Shown piece after piece: positions 34,907-43,222 of a stretch of DNA of 51,411 nt. Source of the stretch: Flavobacteriaceae bacterium (GTDB taxonomy: Bacteria; Bacteroidota; Bacteroidia; Flavobacteriales; Flavobacteriaceae); NCBI GenBank assembly GCA_021648755.1, contig JAKISG010000018.1, positions 1 to 51,411 of the forward strand, in the 5' to 3' direction. The translations under genes and the position numbers were made by a program. The notes beneath the pieces were generated by a model. It had not been told where the DNA came from, made no database searches, and was given only the letters and a program-made list of their open reading frames with translations. How positions within the stretch are numbered: the first letter of the stretch is position 1; each line of letters starts with the position of its first letter.

Positions 34907-36490
34907 ATGAAAGCTCGAGAAAAGTTTATACTATTGGCTATAACAACAACAATACTCATTTTATTATTAGCACAATACAGAAAATCAATATATTATCTTT
35001 TTATAATTACTGCTCCGTTAATATTTATGGGAGTTTATGATTTATTTCAAAAAAGACATACTATTAGAAGAAATTACCCTTTAGTTGGTAGATTAAGATA
35101 TGTTTTAGAGTCTTTTAGACCTGAACTAATGCAGTATTTTATTGAAACAGATACCGAAGGCAGACCAATTAATAGAATTTGGAGGTCATTAGTTTATCAA
35201 CGATCAAAAAAAGAAAATGATACTACGCCATTTGGAACACAAATGAATGTTTATAGATCTGGTTATGAATGGATGGATCATTCTATGTATGCTAAAAATA
35301 ATGTAAAAAATATTCATAATCAAGAATACCCTAGAGTTATAATTGGTAATGATGCCTGTAAAAAACCTTACGAAATGAGTTTGCTAAATATATCTGCAAT
35401 GAGTTTTGGTTCTTTAAGTAACCGTGCTGTTTTAGCAATGAATAAAGGAGCCAAAATAGGTAATTTTTCTCAAAATACTGGAGAAGGCGGAATTAGCCCG
35501 TTTCATTTAAAACACGGCGGAGATTTAATTTGGCAAGTTGGTACTGGTTATTTTGGCTGTAGAACTAAAGAAGGTACTTTTAGCGAAAAAGCCTATAAAA
35601 TAAATGCAACAAGACCAGAGGTCAAAATGATTGAGCTAAAAATTTCGCAAGGAGCAAAGCCTGGTCATGGCGGTATTTTACCAGCAAAGAAAAACACCGT
35701 AGAAATTGCAAAGATTAGAGGTATTGCTCCTCATAATGATGTACACTCTCCTCCTGCACATTCGGCATTTTCTAATCCTGATGAGTTTATGGAGTTTCTA
35801 AAAAAATTAAGAAATTTATCTGGCGGAAAACCCGTTGGGTTCAAACTATGTATTGGCAAAAAGCAAGAGTTCATTGATTTATGCCAAGCAATGTTAAAAA
35901 GTGACATAAAACCTGATTTCATTACAGTTGATGGTGGCGAAGGTGGTACTGGTGCTGCACCTGTAGAGTTTTCAAATTCTATTGGTATGCCTTTGCGTGA
36001 AGGCTTAATTTTTGTATATGACACTTTAGTTGGTTTTGGTTTAAAAAAAGATATTAAAATCATTGCTGCAGGAAAAATAATTACAGGTTTTCATATGGCT
36101 CGAGTAATTGCTCTCGGTGCAGATGTTTGTAATAGTGCTAGAGCAATAATGCTTTCGATTGGCTGTATTCAAGCATTGCAGTGTAATACCAATGCTTGCC
36201 CTGTTGGTGTGGCGACTCAAAATAAGTCTTTAATAAGAGGTCTTAATGTTGATGACAAAGCAGAAAGAGTTGCAAATTATCACGAGGAAACAGTACATAG
36301 TTTTTTAGAAATGATTGCTGCTGCGGGGTTAAATAAACCACAAGATATTAAACGAAGACATATTAATCGCAGAATTGGGATACATAAAATTGCGAAATTC
36401 AATGAAATTTATCCTACAATGATTTCAGGTAATTTATTAAAAAATGCGACAAGACCTTTGGAGTACCAACAGTATTTTAATAAAAAATAG
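34907..36490 (+). CDS. Membrane-anchored FMN-binding glutamate-synthase-like protein
   Basis: A 527-residue protein related to the FMN/Fe-S half of GltB. Two N-terminal membrane segments (about 7-23 and 27-45) are followed by the flavin TIM barrel: QNTGEGGISPFHLKHGGD, KPGHGGILPAKKNT, IAPHNDVHSPPAHS, TVDGGEGGTGAAPVEF and a Cys-rich CIQALQCNTNACPVGVATQ loop for a [3Fe-4S] cluster. It lacks the glutaminase domain and the beta subunit is absent, so glutamate synthesis from glutamine cannot be assumed. Its physiological partner and substrate are unknown. It appears monocistronic. Confidence 0.85.
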   Translation: MKAREKFILLAITTTILILLLAQYRKSIYYLFIITAPLIFMGVYDLFQKRHTIRRNYPLVGRLRYVLESFRPELMQYFIETDTEGRPINRIWRSLVYQRSKKENDTTPFGTQMNVYRSGYEWMDHSMYAKNNVKNIHNQEYPRVIIGNDACKKPYEMSLLNISAMSFGSLSNRAVLAMNKGAKIGNFSQNTGEGGISPFHLKHGGDLIWQVGTGYFGCRTKEGTFSEKAYKINATRPEVKMIELKISQGAKPGHGGILPAKKNTVEIAKIRGIAPHNDVHSPPAHSAFSNPDEFMEFLKKLRNLSGGKPVGFKLCIGKKQEFIDLCQAMLKSDIKPDFITVDGGEGGTGAAPVEFSNSIGMPLREGLIFVYDTLVGFGLKKDIKIIAAGKIITGFHMARVIALGADVCNSARAIMLSIGCIQALQCNTNACPVGVATQNKSLIRGLNVDDKAERVANYHEETVHSFLEMIAAAGLNKPQDIKRRHINRRIGIHKIAKFNEIYPTMISGNLLKNATRPLEYQQYFNKK

Positions 36491-36550
36491 AAATAACAAT
36501 CGCTACAAATAAATACTTGTAGATTTTAAGATTTAAAATTAACAGAACAA

Positions 36551-37378
36551 TTAAAATTTATAATATGCCATAAAATCATCTTTTATTTTTTTTACAATAT
36601 TTAAGTCATATTCTTTTTTTCTATACTTGCTAATTTCTTGAATCCCTATAATTGAATTCGTAATAAATAACGCATCTGCTTTTTGCAATTCAAACGGAGA
36701 AATTTCAGTTTCATTTAAAACATAGGTTTTATTCTTTTGAAACATTTCTATAATTTTTTTACGAACAACACCTTTTATACATCCTTCTGTTAGCGCTGGT
36801 GTCTTTATTTTATTGTCTTTAACAATAAATAAATTACCATTGTTAACCTCTACAATATTTTTTTTTTCATTGATTAAAATACAGTTGTCTAAATTATTTT
36901 CAGACGCATATATGCTGGACAAGACATTTATAATTCTATTTGTTGTTTTTAGTGTAGATAGTTGTCCTGAAAAAATATAATAATCTTTAAATAAATCAAC
37001 TTCATAAGTTGTAATTATCATATTTTTAAGTGTAGAAACTTCAATCAAAAAATTAATTGCATTATTTTTTGGTAAATAAAACCCTCCTTCTTTTCTAAAG
37101 ACTTGTATTTTAATTCTAACTTCATTAATTAAATTATTAATTTTTATGGTTTTAATAATTTCATCTTGTAAAAATTCTAATGTAAAATAACTAGGTATTG
37201 CCATTCGTAACATTCGCATAGAGGCCATTAATCTAAAATAATGATCCTCAAGAAAAAGAATGGTATTGTTTTGAAATTTTAAGGTTTCGAATAAGGCATC
37301 TCCATAAGTAAATGCTCTATTATTATAAACTAATACCACTTTATTTTTGGCAATTAGTTTTCCGTTAAAGTTAATCAT
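36551..37378 (-). CDS. Class IV PLP-dependent aminotransferase (BCAT/PabC-like)
   Basis: A 275-residue fold-type IV PLP protein. It has GDALFETLKFQNNTILFLEDHYFRL near the start (residues 26-51), the catalytic-Lys region LKTTNRIINVL, the PLP-phosphate motif EVNNGNLFIV, and TPALTEGCIKGVVRKKI, the strand-loop typical of this family. The family covers branched-chain, D-amino-acid and aminodeoxychorismate enzymes. Neighbouring folB is suggestive of PabC but not close enough to be proof. The START-like gene begins 39 bases upstream on the same strand, a recurrent pairing in flavobacteria to my knowledge. Confidence 0.83.
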   Translation of the reverse strand: MINFNGKLIAKNKVVLVYNNRAFTYGDALFETLKFQNNTILFLEDHYFRLMASMRMLRMAIPSYFTLEFLQDEIIKTIKINNLINEVRIKIQVFRKEGGFYLPKNNAINFLIEVSTLKNMIITTYEVDLFKDYYIFSGQLSTLKTTNRIINVLSSIYASENNLDNCILINEKKNIVEVNNGNLFIVKDNKIKTPALTEGCIKGVVRKKIIEMFQKNKTYVLNETEISPFELQKADALFITNSIIGIQEISKYRKKEYDLNIVKKIKDDFMAYYKF

Positions 37379-37417
37379 TATAAATTTTAAAATTGAAGTA
37401 CTCTTAAAAGTTTAATC

Positions 37418-37807
37418 TTAAGCGCCTATACAGCGCTTTAGCGTATCTATTTGGTTTTCCCAAAACATTTTTTGCTCCTCAACTTCATCTTCATCAGCAA
37501 AATCTGTCACTATTAATGATAAATCATTGGTTAAATCATCTACTATAATTTCAAATTGAAAGTAAACATCTTCGTCTTCTTCTTCTAACCAATAATAACG
37601 TACTTTTTCCTCTTTACTAAATACTTTTTGTCTTGCTTGCTCTTCTGATCCGTTCCAAAAAAAAGTATATAACTCCCCTCTTGAATTTACATTATCTGCA
37701 AACCATTCGCCTAAGCCGTCTGGAGATGCTAAATAATGATGTAAAAAATTGGATGAAGCGCGTATAGGAAATTCTAATTCGATTTTTATCTTTTCTGTCA
37801 TTTTCAT
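37418..37807 (-). CDS. START-like domain protein
   Basis: A 129-residue acidic protein with the helix-grip fold of the SRPBCC/AHSA1 type: LEFPIRASSNFLHHYLASPDGLGEWFAD at the N-terminus (residues 10-37) and FFWNGSEEQARQKVFSKEEK, then alternating acidic strands. These proteins bind hydrophobic ligands or chaperone partners. The specific ligand is unknown. An ATG two codons later is an equally possible start. It is probably co-transcribed with the downstream aminotransferase. Confidence 0.8.
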   Translation of the reverse strand: MKMTEKIKIELEFPIRASSNFLHHYLASPDGLGEWFADNVNSRGELYTFFWNGSEEQARQKVFSKEEKVRYYWLEEEDEDVYFQFEIIVDDLTNDLSLIVTDFADEDEVEEQKMFWENQIDTLKRCIGA

Positions 37808-37880
37808 TGTATTCTAATTTTCGACAATATATATAATTAATCAACCTTGGCAAAATATATTTTCTTAAATTTAGTTAAAT

Positions 37881-37915
37881 TTTGTTTGCGACAATTAAAT
37901 ATGTTTTTATATTTG
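37881..37915 (+). promoter_or_regulatory. tRNA-Met promoter
   Basis: TTTG (37885-37888), 19 bases, TATATTTG followed by CA: an exact Bacteroidota consensus promoter and the best in the window. It would start transcription about ten bases before the tRNA. Confidence 0.8.
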
Positions 37916-37928
37916 CACTCTTAAAAAT

Positions 37929-38002
37929 GGCGAGGTAGCTCAGATGGTTAGAGCGTCGGATTCATAACCCGGAGGTCACGGGTTCAACTCCCGTCCTCGC
38001 TA
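37929..38002 (+). tRNA. tRNA-Met (anticodon CAT)
   Basis: A 74-base cloverleaf. The acceptor GGCGAGG pairs with CCTCGCT, with G-U at the end. The D arm is GCTC/GAGC, the anticodon loop is TTCATAA, and the T arm ACGGG-TTCAACT-CCCGT is perfect. The 3' CCA is not encoded. It looks like elongator tRNA-Met rather than initiator because a normal pairing and D stem are present, but a CAT anticodon can also be tRNA-Ile2 (lysidine) and sequence alone does not exclude that. Confidence 0.95.
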
Positions 38003-38425
38003 CATTTAAATGTTTTTAAATTTGATTTTTGATTACTAATTTATTAGACTATAATATTGCCAATAACTTTTAAAAAAAACAATTAATATTTATTAATAAA
38101 TCTTTAACTCTACAAATTAATGGTTTTTAATTTAGCTTTTGGTAACAAATACTAATACTCTTGGCAAACCAAACATTTTTTATTCAGATTTGTTTTATAA
38201 ATTTACCTATGACTATACAATCAAAATATTTTCATACACTGGCATTTTTCGTATAATATGGTAATAAACTGTATTTATTTGTACTACTTCTAAAATTTTG
38301 TTGTAATTTGCTTTAATGTTTTTTTATATATTTAAGTTTTTAAAAACCAGTTAAATATATTTATTTTTAAGTGAACGGGGAATTTTTACTTTTTTTTTAA
38401 TGCACAATTAAAACAGAATAAATTA
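38003..38425. other. AT-rich gap between tRNA-Met and the CsaA-like gene
   Basis: About 420 bases without a convincing ORF on either strand and without a clear terminator beyond the tRNA. The last 100 bases should contain the promoter of the tRNA-binding protein gene, but no consensus box stands out. Confidence 0.5.
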
Positions 38426-38761
38426 ATGAAAGGTATTATAACATTTGATGATTTTATAAAGGTAGATATTAGAATTGGCACAATTATAAAGGTTACTAAT
38501 TTTTCAAAAGCAATAAAACCGGCATATCAAATTCAGATAGATTTTGGAGATTTAGGCATTAAAAAAACTTCTGCTCAAATAACTAAGCGGTATTCTAAAG
38601 AAGATTTATTAAACAAACAGGTTAGTGCTATAATAAATTTTAAACCTAAGAAAATTGCAAATTTTTTAAGTGAATGTCTTATTTTAGGAATTCAAAATGG
38701 TAATGATGTTGTTTTATTAAAAACAAATGGTCAAATTAAAAATGGTGAGATTGTTCGTTAG
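38426..38761 (+). CDS. tRNA-binding domain protein (CsaA-like)
   Basis: A 111-residue single-domain protein with the OB-fold tRNA-binding sequence of the CsaA/YgjH kind: FIKVDIRIGTIIKVTNFSKA at the N-terminus, KPAYQIQIDFG, KKTSAQITKRYSKEDLLNKQ, FKPKKIANFLSECLILG and a final LKTNGQIKNGEIV. Proposed family roles are tRNA binding and a chaperone-like effect on secreted proteins. Its position shortly after a tRNA gene is probably coincidental. Confidence 0.9.
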   Translation: MKGIITFDDFIKVDIRIGTIIKVTNFSKAIKPAYQIQIDFGDLGIKKTSAQITKRYSKEDLLNKQVSAIINFKPKKIANFLSECLILGIQNGNDVVLLKTNGQIKNGEIVR

Positions 38762-38799
38762 TTTGTATAATTTTAACTAAGGTAAAAAAATATTAAAGA

Positions 38800-41706
38800 T
38801 TGAACATCAAACTTAAAAACTTAAAAGACAAGTTAAATGGTGAATTATTTTTTGATAATTTACACAAATCTATCTATGCAACTGATGCTTCTGTTTATAG
38901 AAAAATACCTCTAGCTGTTGCTTATCCAAAAGTTGATGGTGATATTAAACAATTAATTCAATTTGCCATTAAAAACAAAATTACTTTAATACCAAGAACT
39001 GCAGGCACATCATTAGCTGGGCAATGTGTTGGTGACGGAATTGTTGTTGATGTCTCAAAACACTACACTAAAATTCTTAAATTTAATGAACAGAAAAAAA
39101 CAATAACTGTACAGCCTGGAGTTATTAGAGATGAGTTAAATTTGTTTTTAAAGCCTTATAAATTATTCTTTAGTCCAAATACATCAACTTCTAATCGTTG
39201 TATGCTTGGTGGTATGGTTGGCAATAACTCCTCGGGCACAACTTCTATTCAATTTGGAGTTACTCGGGATAAGGTAATTGCGATTCAAACGATATTAAGT
39301 GATGCTTCCGAAGTGCAATTTAATTCCTTAAACGCCGCCGCGTTTAAACAAAAAATTATTGGAGCAACACTCGAAAATAAAATATATAAATCCATTTTTA
39401 ATACCTTAAGCAATACCGAAAATCAGTTAGAAATAAAAAAACATTTCCCTAAAAAAACAATCCATAGAAGAAATACTGGTTATGCGTTAGATACACTTTT
39501 AGATTTTAAGTTATTTGGCGGAAACCAAGATACAGTTAATCTTTCAAAATTACTCTGTGGCAGTGAAGGCACTTTGGCTTTTACTACAAATATTACTTTA
39601 CAATTAGAAAAATTACCTCCAAAATTTAGCATTTTGGTTGTTTCACACTTTAGAACTACTAAAGAAAGTTTAGAGGCCGTTCAAGTAGCTATGAAACACA
39701 ATCTTTTTATGTGTGAATTGATGGATAAAACTATTTTAGATTGTACTAAAAACAATAGAGCGCAAATTAAAAATAGGTTTTTTATCTATGGTGACCCAAA
39801 AGCTATTCTAATGCTAGAAGTTAAAGCAAGTTCCGTTAAGAAAGTAGAAAGTTTAGCAAATGATTTAATTTTAGATTTAGAAAAAAATAAATTTGGTTAC
39901 GCCCATATTAAAGTTAAAGATAAAGATGTTGATAGCGTTATTAATCTAAGAAAAGCAGGGCTGGGTGTACTTGGTAATATGATAAGCGATAAAAAATCTG
40001 TTGCTTGTGTTGAAGATACTGCTGTTGCATTAGAAGACCTGCCTAATTACATTAATGAATTCACCAATATGATGAATTCTTTTAAGCAAAAAGCAATTTA
40101 TTACGCACATGCTGGCGCTGGCGAATTACATTTAAGACCAATTTTAAACCTTAAAAAAAGTGAAGATGTCGTTTTGTTCCGAAAAATAACGACTGAAGTT
40201 GCTAAATTAGTTAAAAAATACAAGGGGTCTTTAAGCGGTGAACATGGTGATGGAATTGTTAGGGCAGAATTTTTACCTTTTATGCTTGGGCAAAAAAACT
40301 ACGATTTATTAAAACATATAAAATATACTTTTGATAAAGATAATATTTTTAATAAAGGTAAAATAATTGATGCTTTTAAAATGGATGAGTCGTTTCGTTA
40401 TTTGCCAAATAGAATAGAACCAAAAATAAAAACCTTATTAAATTTTAATGATAATAATGGTATTTTAAATCTAGTTGAAAAATGTAATGGTTCGGGAGAT
40501 TGTAGAAAACCACTAACTGCCGATGGCGTAATGTGTCCTAGCTATAGAGCAACAAAAGATGAAAAAGATAGCACAAGAGGTAGAGCAAATGCGTTGCGTG
40601 AATTTTTAACAAATTCAGATAAGTTAAATAGATTTAATCATAAAGAATTAAAACAGGTATTTGATTTATGTATAAGTTGTAAAGCATGTGCAAGCGAATG
40701 CCCGAGTAATGTAGATATTGCTATTTTAAAAGCAGAATTTTTATATCAATATTATAAAGAAAACAAACCTCGTTTTAGAGATAAACTTTTTGCAAATAAT
40801 AATAGTTATCTAAAAAAAGTACGCCTCTTCTCTCCTACTTTAGTAAACTTCTTTTTAAACAGGAAAATAGTGAAAAACATTTTAGGCATTACTGTAAAAA
40901 GGAATTTGCCTAAAATTGCTAACCAAACTTTTAGAGATTGGTCTAAAAATAAATTTCAAAAATTAAATAACAAAATAAATTATAAAACAATCTATCTTTT
41001 TATAGATGAATTCACTAATAATTATGATGTCCCAACTGGAATTAATACTTATGAGTTATTAACTAAATTAGGCTATAAGGTATTAATCATAAATCATGAG
41101 CAGAGTGGTCGCTCACAAATTTCAAAAGGGTTTCTGGCTGAAGCCAAAGTAATTGCAAATAAAAATATGGCTATTTTTTACAATAAAATTACAGACAAAA
41201 CCCCTTTAGTTGGTATAGAACCATCAGCAATATTAACTTTTAGAGATGAATATTTACGTTTAGCAGATGAGCAACTATTAGCAAAAAAACTTGCTAAAAA
41301 CACTTTTACTATCGAAGAGTTTATAGCAGCTGAAATAGATAAAGGCAACATCAAATCTAATCAGTTTTCCCTAAAAAATAAGACAATCAAAATTCATACA
41401 CATTGTCATCAAAAAGTATTGTCTAGCCAAGAAGCAACTTTTAAAATATTAAATCTACCAACTAATTTTAAAGTAAGTATTCTAAATACTGGTTGCTGTG
41501 GTATGGCAGGTTCTTTTGGTTACGAAAAAGAACATTACGAAATTAGTATGCAAATAGGCGAAAATTCTGTTTTTCCTAAAATAAGAAATACTAAAAAAGA
41601 AATTGAAATTGCTGTTTCTGGCACTAGTTGCAGACATCAAATTTTTGATGGTACTAAACGCAAAACAGAACATCCTATTAGTATTTTGAGAAATGCACTG
41701 TTGTAA
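38800..41706 (+). CDS. FAD-linked oxidase / Fe-S (GlcD-GlpC-like) dehydrogenase fusion
   Basis: A 968-residue membrane-associated flavoprotein likely oxidising a 2-hydroxy acid such as D-lactate or glycolate. The FAD-binding domain (about 35-230) has the PCMH-like PRTAGTSLAGQ and GGMVGNNSSGTTS loops. The C-terminal FAD-oxidase region follows, with the substrate segment YYAHAGAGELHLRP and SLSGEHGDGIVRAEF. Then come iron-sulfur Cys sets CNGSGDC (about 561) and CISCKACASECPS (about 624), and a CCG-type heterodisulfide-like region with HTHCHQK (about 867) and NTGCCGMAGSFGYE (about 897). The start is a TTG at 38800. No ATG exists before Met137, so this non-ATG start is required by the conserved N-terminus. 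Confidence 0.88.
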   Translation: MNIKLKNLKDKLNGELFFDNLHKSIYATDASVYRKIPLAVAYPKVDGDIKQLIQFAIKNKITLIPRTAGTSLAGQCVGDGIVVDVSKHYTKILKFNEQKKTITVQPGVIRDELNLFLKPYKLFFSPNTSTSNRCMLGGMVGNNSSGTTSIQFGVTRDKVIAIQTILSDASEVQFNSLNAAAFKQKIIGATLENKIYKSIFNTLSNTENQLEIKKHFPKKTIHRRNTGYALDTLLDFKLFGGNQDTVNLSKLLCGSEGTLAFTTNITLQLEKLPPKFSILVVSHFRTTKESLEAVQVAMKHNLFMCELMDKTILDCTKNNRAQIKNRFFIYGDPKAILMLEVKASSVKKVESLANDLILDLEKNKFGYAHIKVKDKDVDSVINLRKAGLGVLGNMISDKKSVACVEDTAVALEDLPNYINEFTNMMNSFKQKAIYYAHAGAGELHLRPILNLKKSEDVVLFRKITTEVAKLVKKYKGSLSGEHGDGIVRAEFLPFMLGQKNYDLLKHIKYTFDKDNIFNKGKIIDAFKMDESFRYLPNRIEPKIKTLLNFNDNNGILNLVEKCNGSGDCRKPLTADGVMCPSYRATKDEKDSTRGRANALREFLTNSDKLNRFNHKELKQVFDLCISCKACASECPSNVDIAILKAEFLYQYYKENKPRFRDKLFANNNSYLKKVRLFSPTLVNFFLNRKIVKNILGITVKRNLPKIANQTFRDWSKNKFQKLNNKINYKTIYLFIDEFTNNYDVPTGINTYELLTKLGYKVLIINHEQSGRSQISKGFLAEAKVIANKNMAIFYNKITDKTPLVGIEPSAILTFRDEYLRLADEQLLAKKLAKNTFTIEEFIAAEIDKGNIKSNQFSLKNKTIKIHTHCHQKVLSSQEATFKILNLPTNFKVSILNTGCCGMAGSFGYEKEHYEISMQIGENSVFPKIRNTKKEIEIAVSGTSCRHQIFDGTKRKTEHPISILRNALL

Positions 41707-41786
41707 AATAAACTCAAGGCATCTAACTTTTAACTGCTGACTCAAAAAAATAGCATTCGAATCTAGGTTATTAAGTAATAACTACG

Positions 41787-41924
41787 CTATAGAGTAGCGG
41801 ATTTGTGTTTTACTGTTTCAGGTAAGACTGAAATTGTCAGTTTTAAATCGTTCTTTTTTGATTGGGTAAATCCATTTAAAATTCCTAATGTTAGAAATGC
41901 TGATAATAATAAAATTTTCTTCAT
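41787..41924 (-). CDS. Short secreted ORF, possibly truncated gene
   Basis: A 45-codon frame starts at an ATG at 41924 and ends in TAG at 41787. The first 20 residues (MKKILLLSAFLTLGILNGFT) form a clean signal peptide ending at the usual '-FTQS' boundary. The following 25 residues are short and end abruptly. It could be a genuine micro-protein, or the surviving 5' end of a longer secreted protein lost by deletion. It is too short for a confident call. No paralogue was seen in the window. Confidence 0.45.
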   Translation of the reverse strand: MKKILLLSAFLTLGILNGFTQSKKNDLKLTISVLPETVKHKSATL

Positions 41925-42021
41925 TGGTTTTGTTTTATAGTTCAAAATAAGAATATTTATCAAGAACTATTCCGTTTTTTTTAATTGGTTACAACAAGAT
42001 GATATGCTTTCATTTTAGTAT

Positions 42022-42306
42022 TTATTTTCTTTTTTTTACAGTTAAATCTCTAATAAACAATGAAGTGCCAACTAATAATATATTATTATTATCAATTGCA
42101 TTTAATTCGTACAGTCTATTAATAGTTAAATTATTTGCTTTTGCAATAGCATGATAAGTATCGTTAGTTTTAACTATATATAATAAATGTGGATTGTTAT
42201 TTACAATCGTGTTACTCTTTTTATTACTAATTTGTTTTTGTATTTCTCTTTGAGCAAACATATTATTATAAAACATTAGTGATACACAAAATATAAAAAA
42301 TTTCAT
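42022..42306 (-). CDS. Small secreted LysM-domain protein
   Basis: A 94-residue exported protein. A signal peptide covers about 1-18 (ending NNMFAQ). One LysM repeat follows at about 41-86: LLYIVKTNDTYHAIAKANNL, then TINRLYELNAIDNNNILLVG and TSLFIRDL. LysM modules bind the GlcNAc units of peptidoglycan. With a single repeat and no enzyme domain it may localise a partner at the cell wall. It lies 29 bases after the unknown secreted gene on the same strand, so the two probably share a transcript. Confidence 0.85.
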   Translation of the reverse strand: MKFFIFCVSLMFYNNMFAQREIQKQISNKKSNTIVNNNPHLLYIVKTNDTYHAIAKANNLTINRLYELNAIDNNNILLVGTSLFIRDLTVKKRK

Positions 42307-42335
42307 TCTATTTAATTTGTTTAAAAACTACAAAA

Positions 42336-43028
42336 TTAATATTTCAAAATACCTAGTGTAGCCATTTGTTTCGATTTTAAATTCCATGATTTATGAGAAA
42401 TCACATTACCTTTATCATCATAAATTACAAATTCTGCAGTATTTGGACCATAGAGACCTTCGTTTATTGCTTCAATATCAATTCTATTAAATCCTTTCTT
42501 TTCTAATTTAATATGAATCGTATAGTATAAGCCGTCTAAATGCACATTAGCATCAATTACTTTTTCGTTTAAATAAACTTTTACTCGATCACCATCAATT
42601 AAACCAAAATCACGATATTCAATTCTAACAAACTCGGTATTACTCTCAATTGTTCCTAAGTTTTGACTAGTTTTAAATTTGCTTTTTGTTGTATTTTTAC
42701 CATTAAAATGCTTTATGACTACAATATCTTTATCTAATGGTTGCTCTGCTAATAATGTTTCTTTAATTGGTTTTTTGTTTGGATCTAGATATTTATTTAG
42801 GTCAAAATTATAAGAAAGTCCTAAATTTTTACTTTTAGATGATAACAAATAAGAAATATCAGTACTCTTTTCATCAATTTTTAGTTCTTCAAATTTAAAT
42901 TTCGCATCAATCTGACGGTTTATAACAGCATCTAAAAATGGTTTATTTTCTTTTTTAATCGTATCATTTTGAGCGTTTAAAAAAACGGAAGTCAATAAAA
43001 AAACGATATAGTAAAAATTTATTTTCAA
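42336..43028 (-). CDS. Secreted protein of unknown function
   Basis: I do not recognise the family. The frame opens at a GTG at 43070, but the -7 box TAATTTTG overlaps that codon, so transcription would start downstream of it. The TTG at 43028 gives MKINFYYIVFLLTSVFLNAQ, a standard flavobacterial signal peptide, and I choose it (230 residues). The mature protein is beta-rich. Its C-terminal half carries an Ig-like or jelly-roll pattern: FVRIEYRDFGLIDGDRVKVY, EKVIDANVHLDGLYYTIHI and GPNTAEFVIYDDKGNVISH. It is the probable partner of the LysM gene. Confidence 0.75.
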   Translation of the reverse strand: MKINFYYIVFLLTSVFLNAQNDTIKKENKPFLDAVINRQIDAKFKFEELKIDEKSTDISYLLSSKSKNLGLSYNFDLNKYLDPNKKPIKETLLAEQPLDKDIVVIKHFNGKNTTKSKFKTSQNLGTIESNTEFVRIEYRDFGLIDGDRVKVYLNEKVIDANVHLDGLYYTIHIKLEKKGFNRIDIEAINEGLYGPNTAEFVIYDDKGNVISHKSWNLKSKQMATLGILKY

Positions 43029-43069
43029 TATAATAAAATATAATAGTTTATTTTCGTTTCTAAATAGCA

Positions 43070-43077
43070 CAAAATTA
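43070..43077 (-). promoter_or_regulatory. -7 box deciding the start of the secreted-protein gene
   Basis: Minus strand TAATTTTG, a perfect TAnnTTTG. Its final G is the first base of the upstream GTG start candidate, which rules that start out if the promoter is real. The leader to the TTG at 43028 would be about 38 bases. Confidence 0.6.
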
Positions 43078-43222
43078 GTGCCAGTTTTAATAGTTGCTAA
43101 AAATATACTATTTTTGGAAAATAATAATTAAAAATTTAGTTAAATTGTTTTTTATCTAGAAAAAAATATTTTTTTTTAATTTAAAAACTAAATTTCATAA
43201 TAATAGTAAGGATATTAAAAAG

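Noticed and set aside
37929..38002. Second tRNA or tRNA cluster around tRNA-Met
   Set aside because: The surrounding sequence shows no further cloverleaf; only one tRNA is supported.
38801..38900. Missing ATG in the FAD/Fe-S dehydrogenase taken as a frameshift
   Set aside because: The conserved N-terminus is in frame from the TTG at 38800 and the domain is complete, so a non-ATG start explains it.
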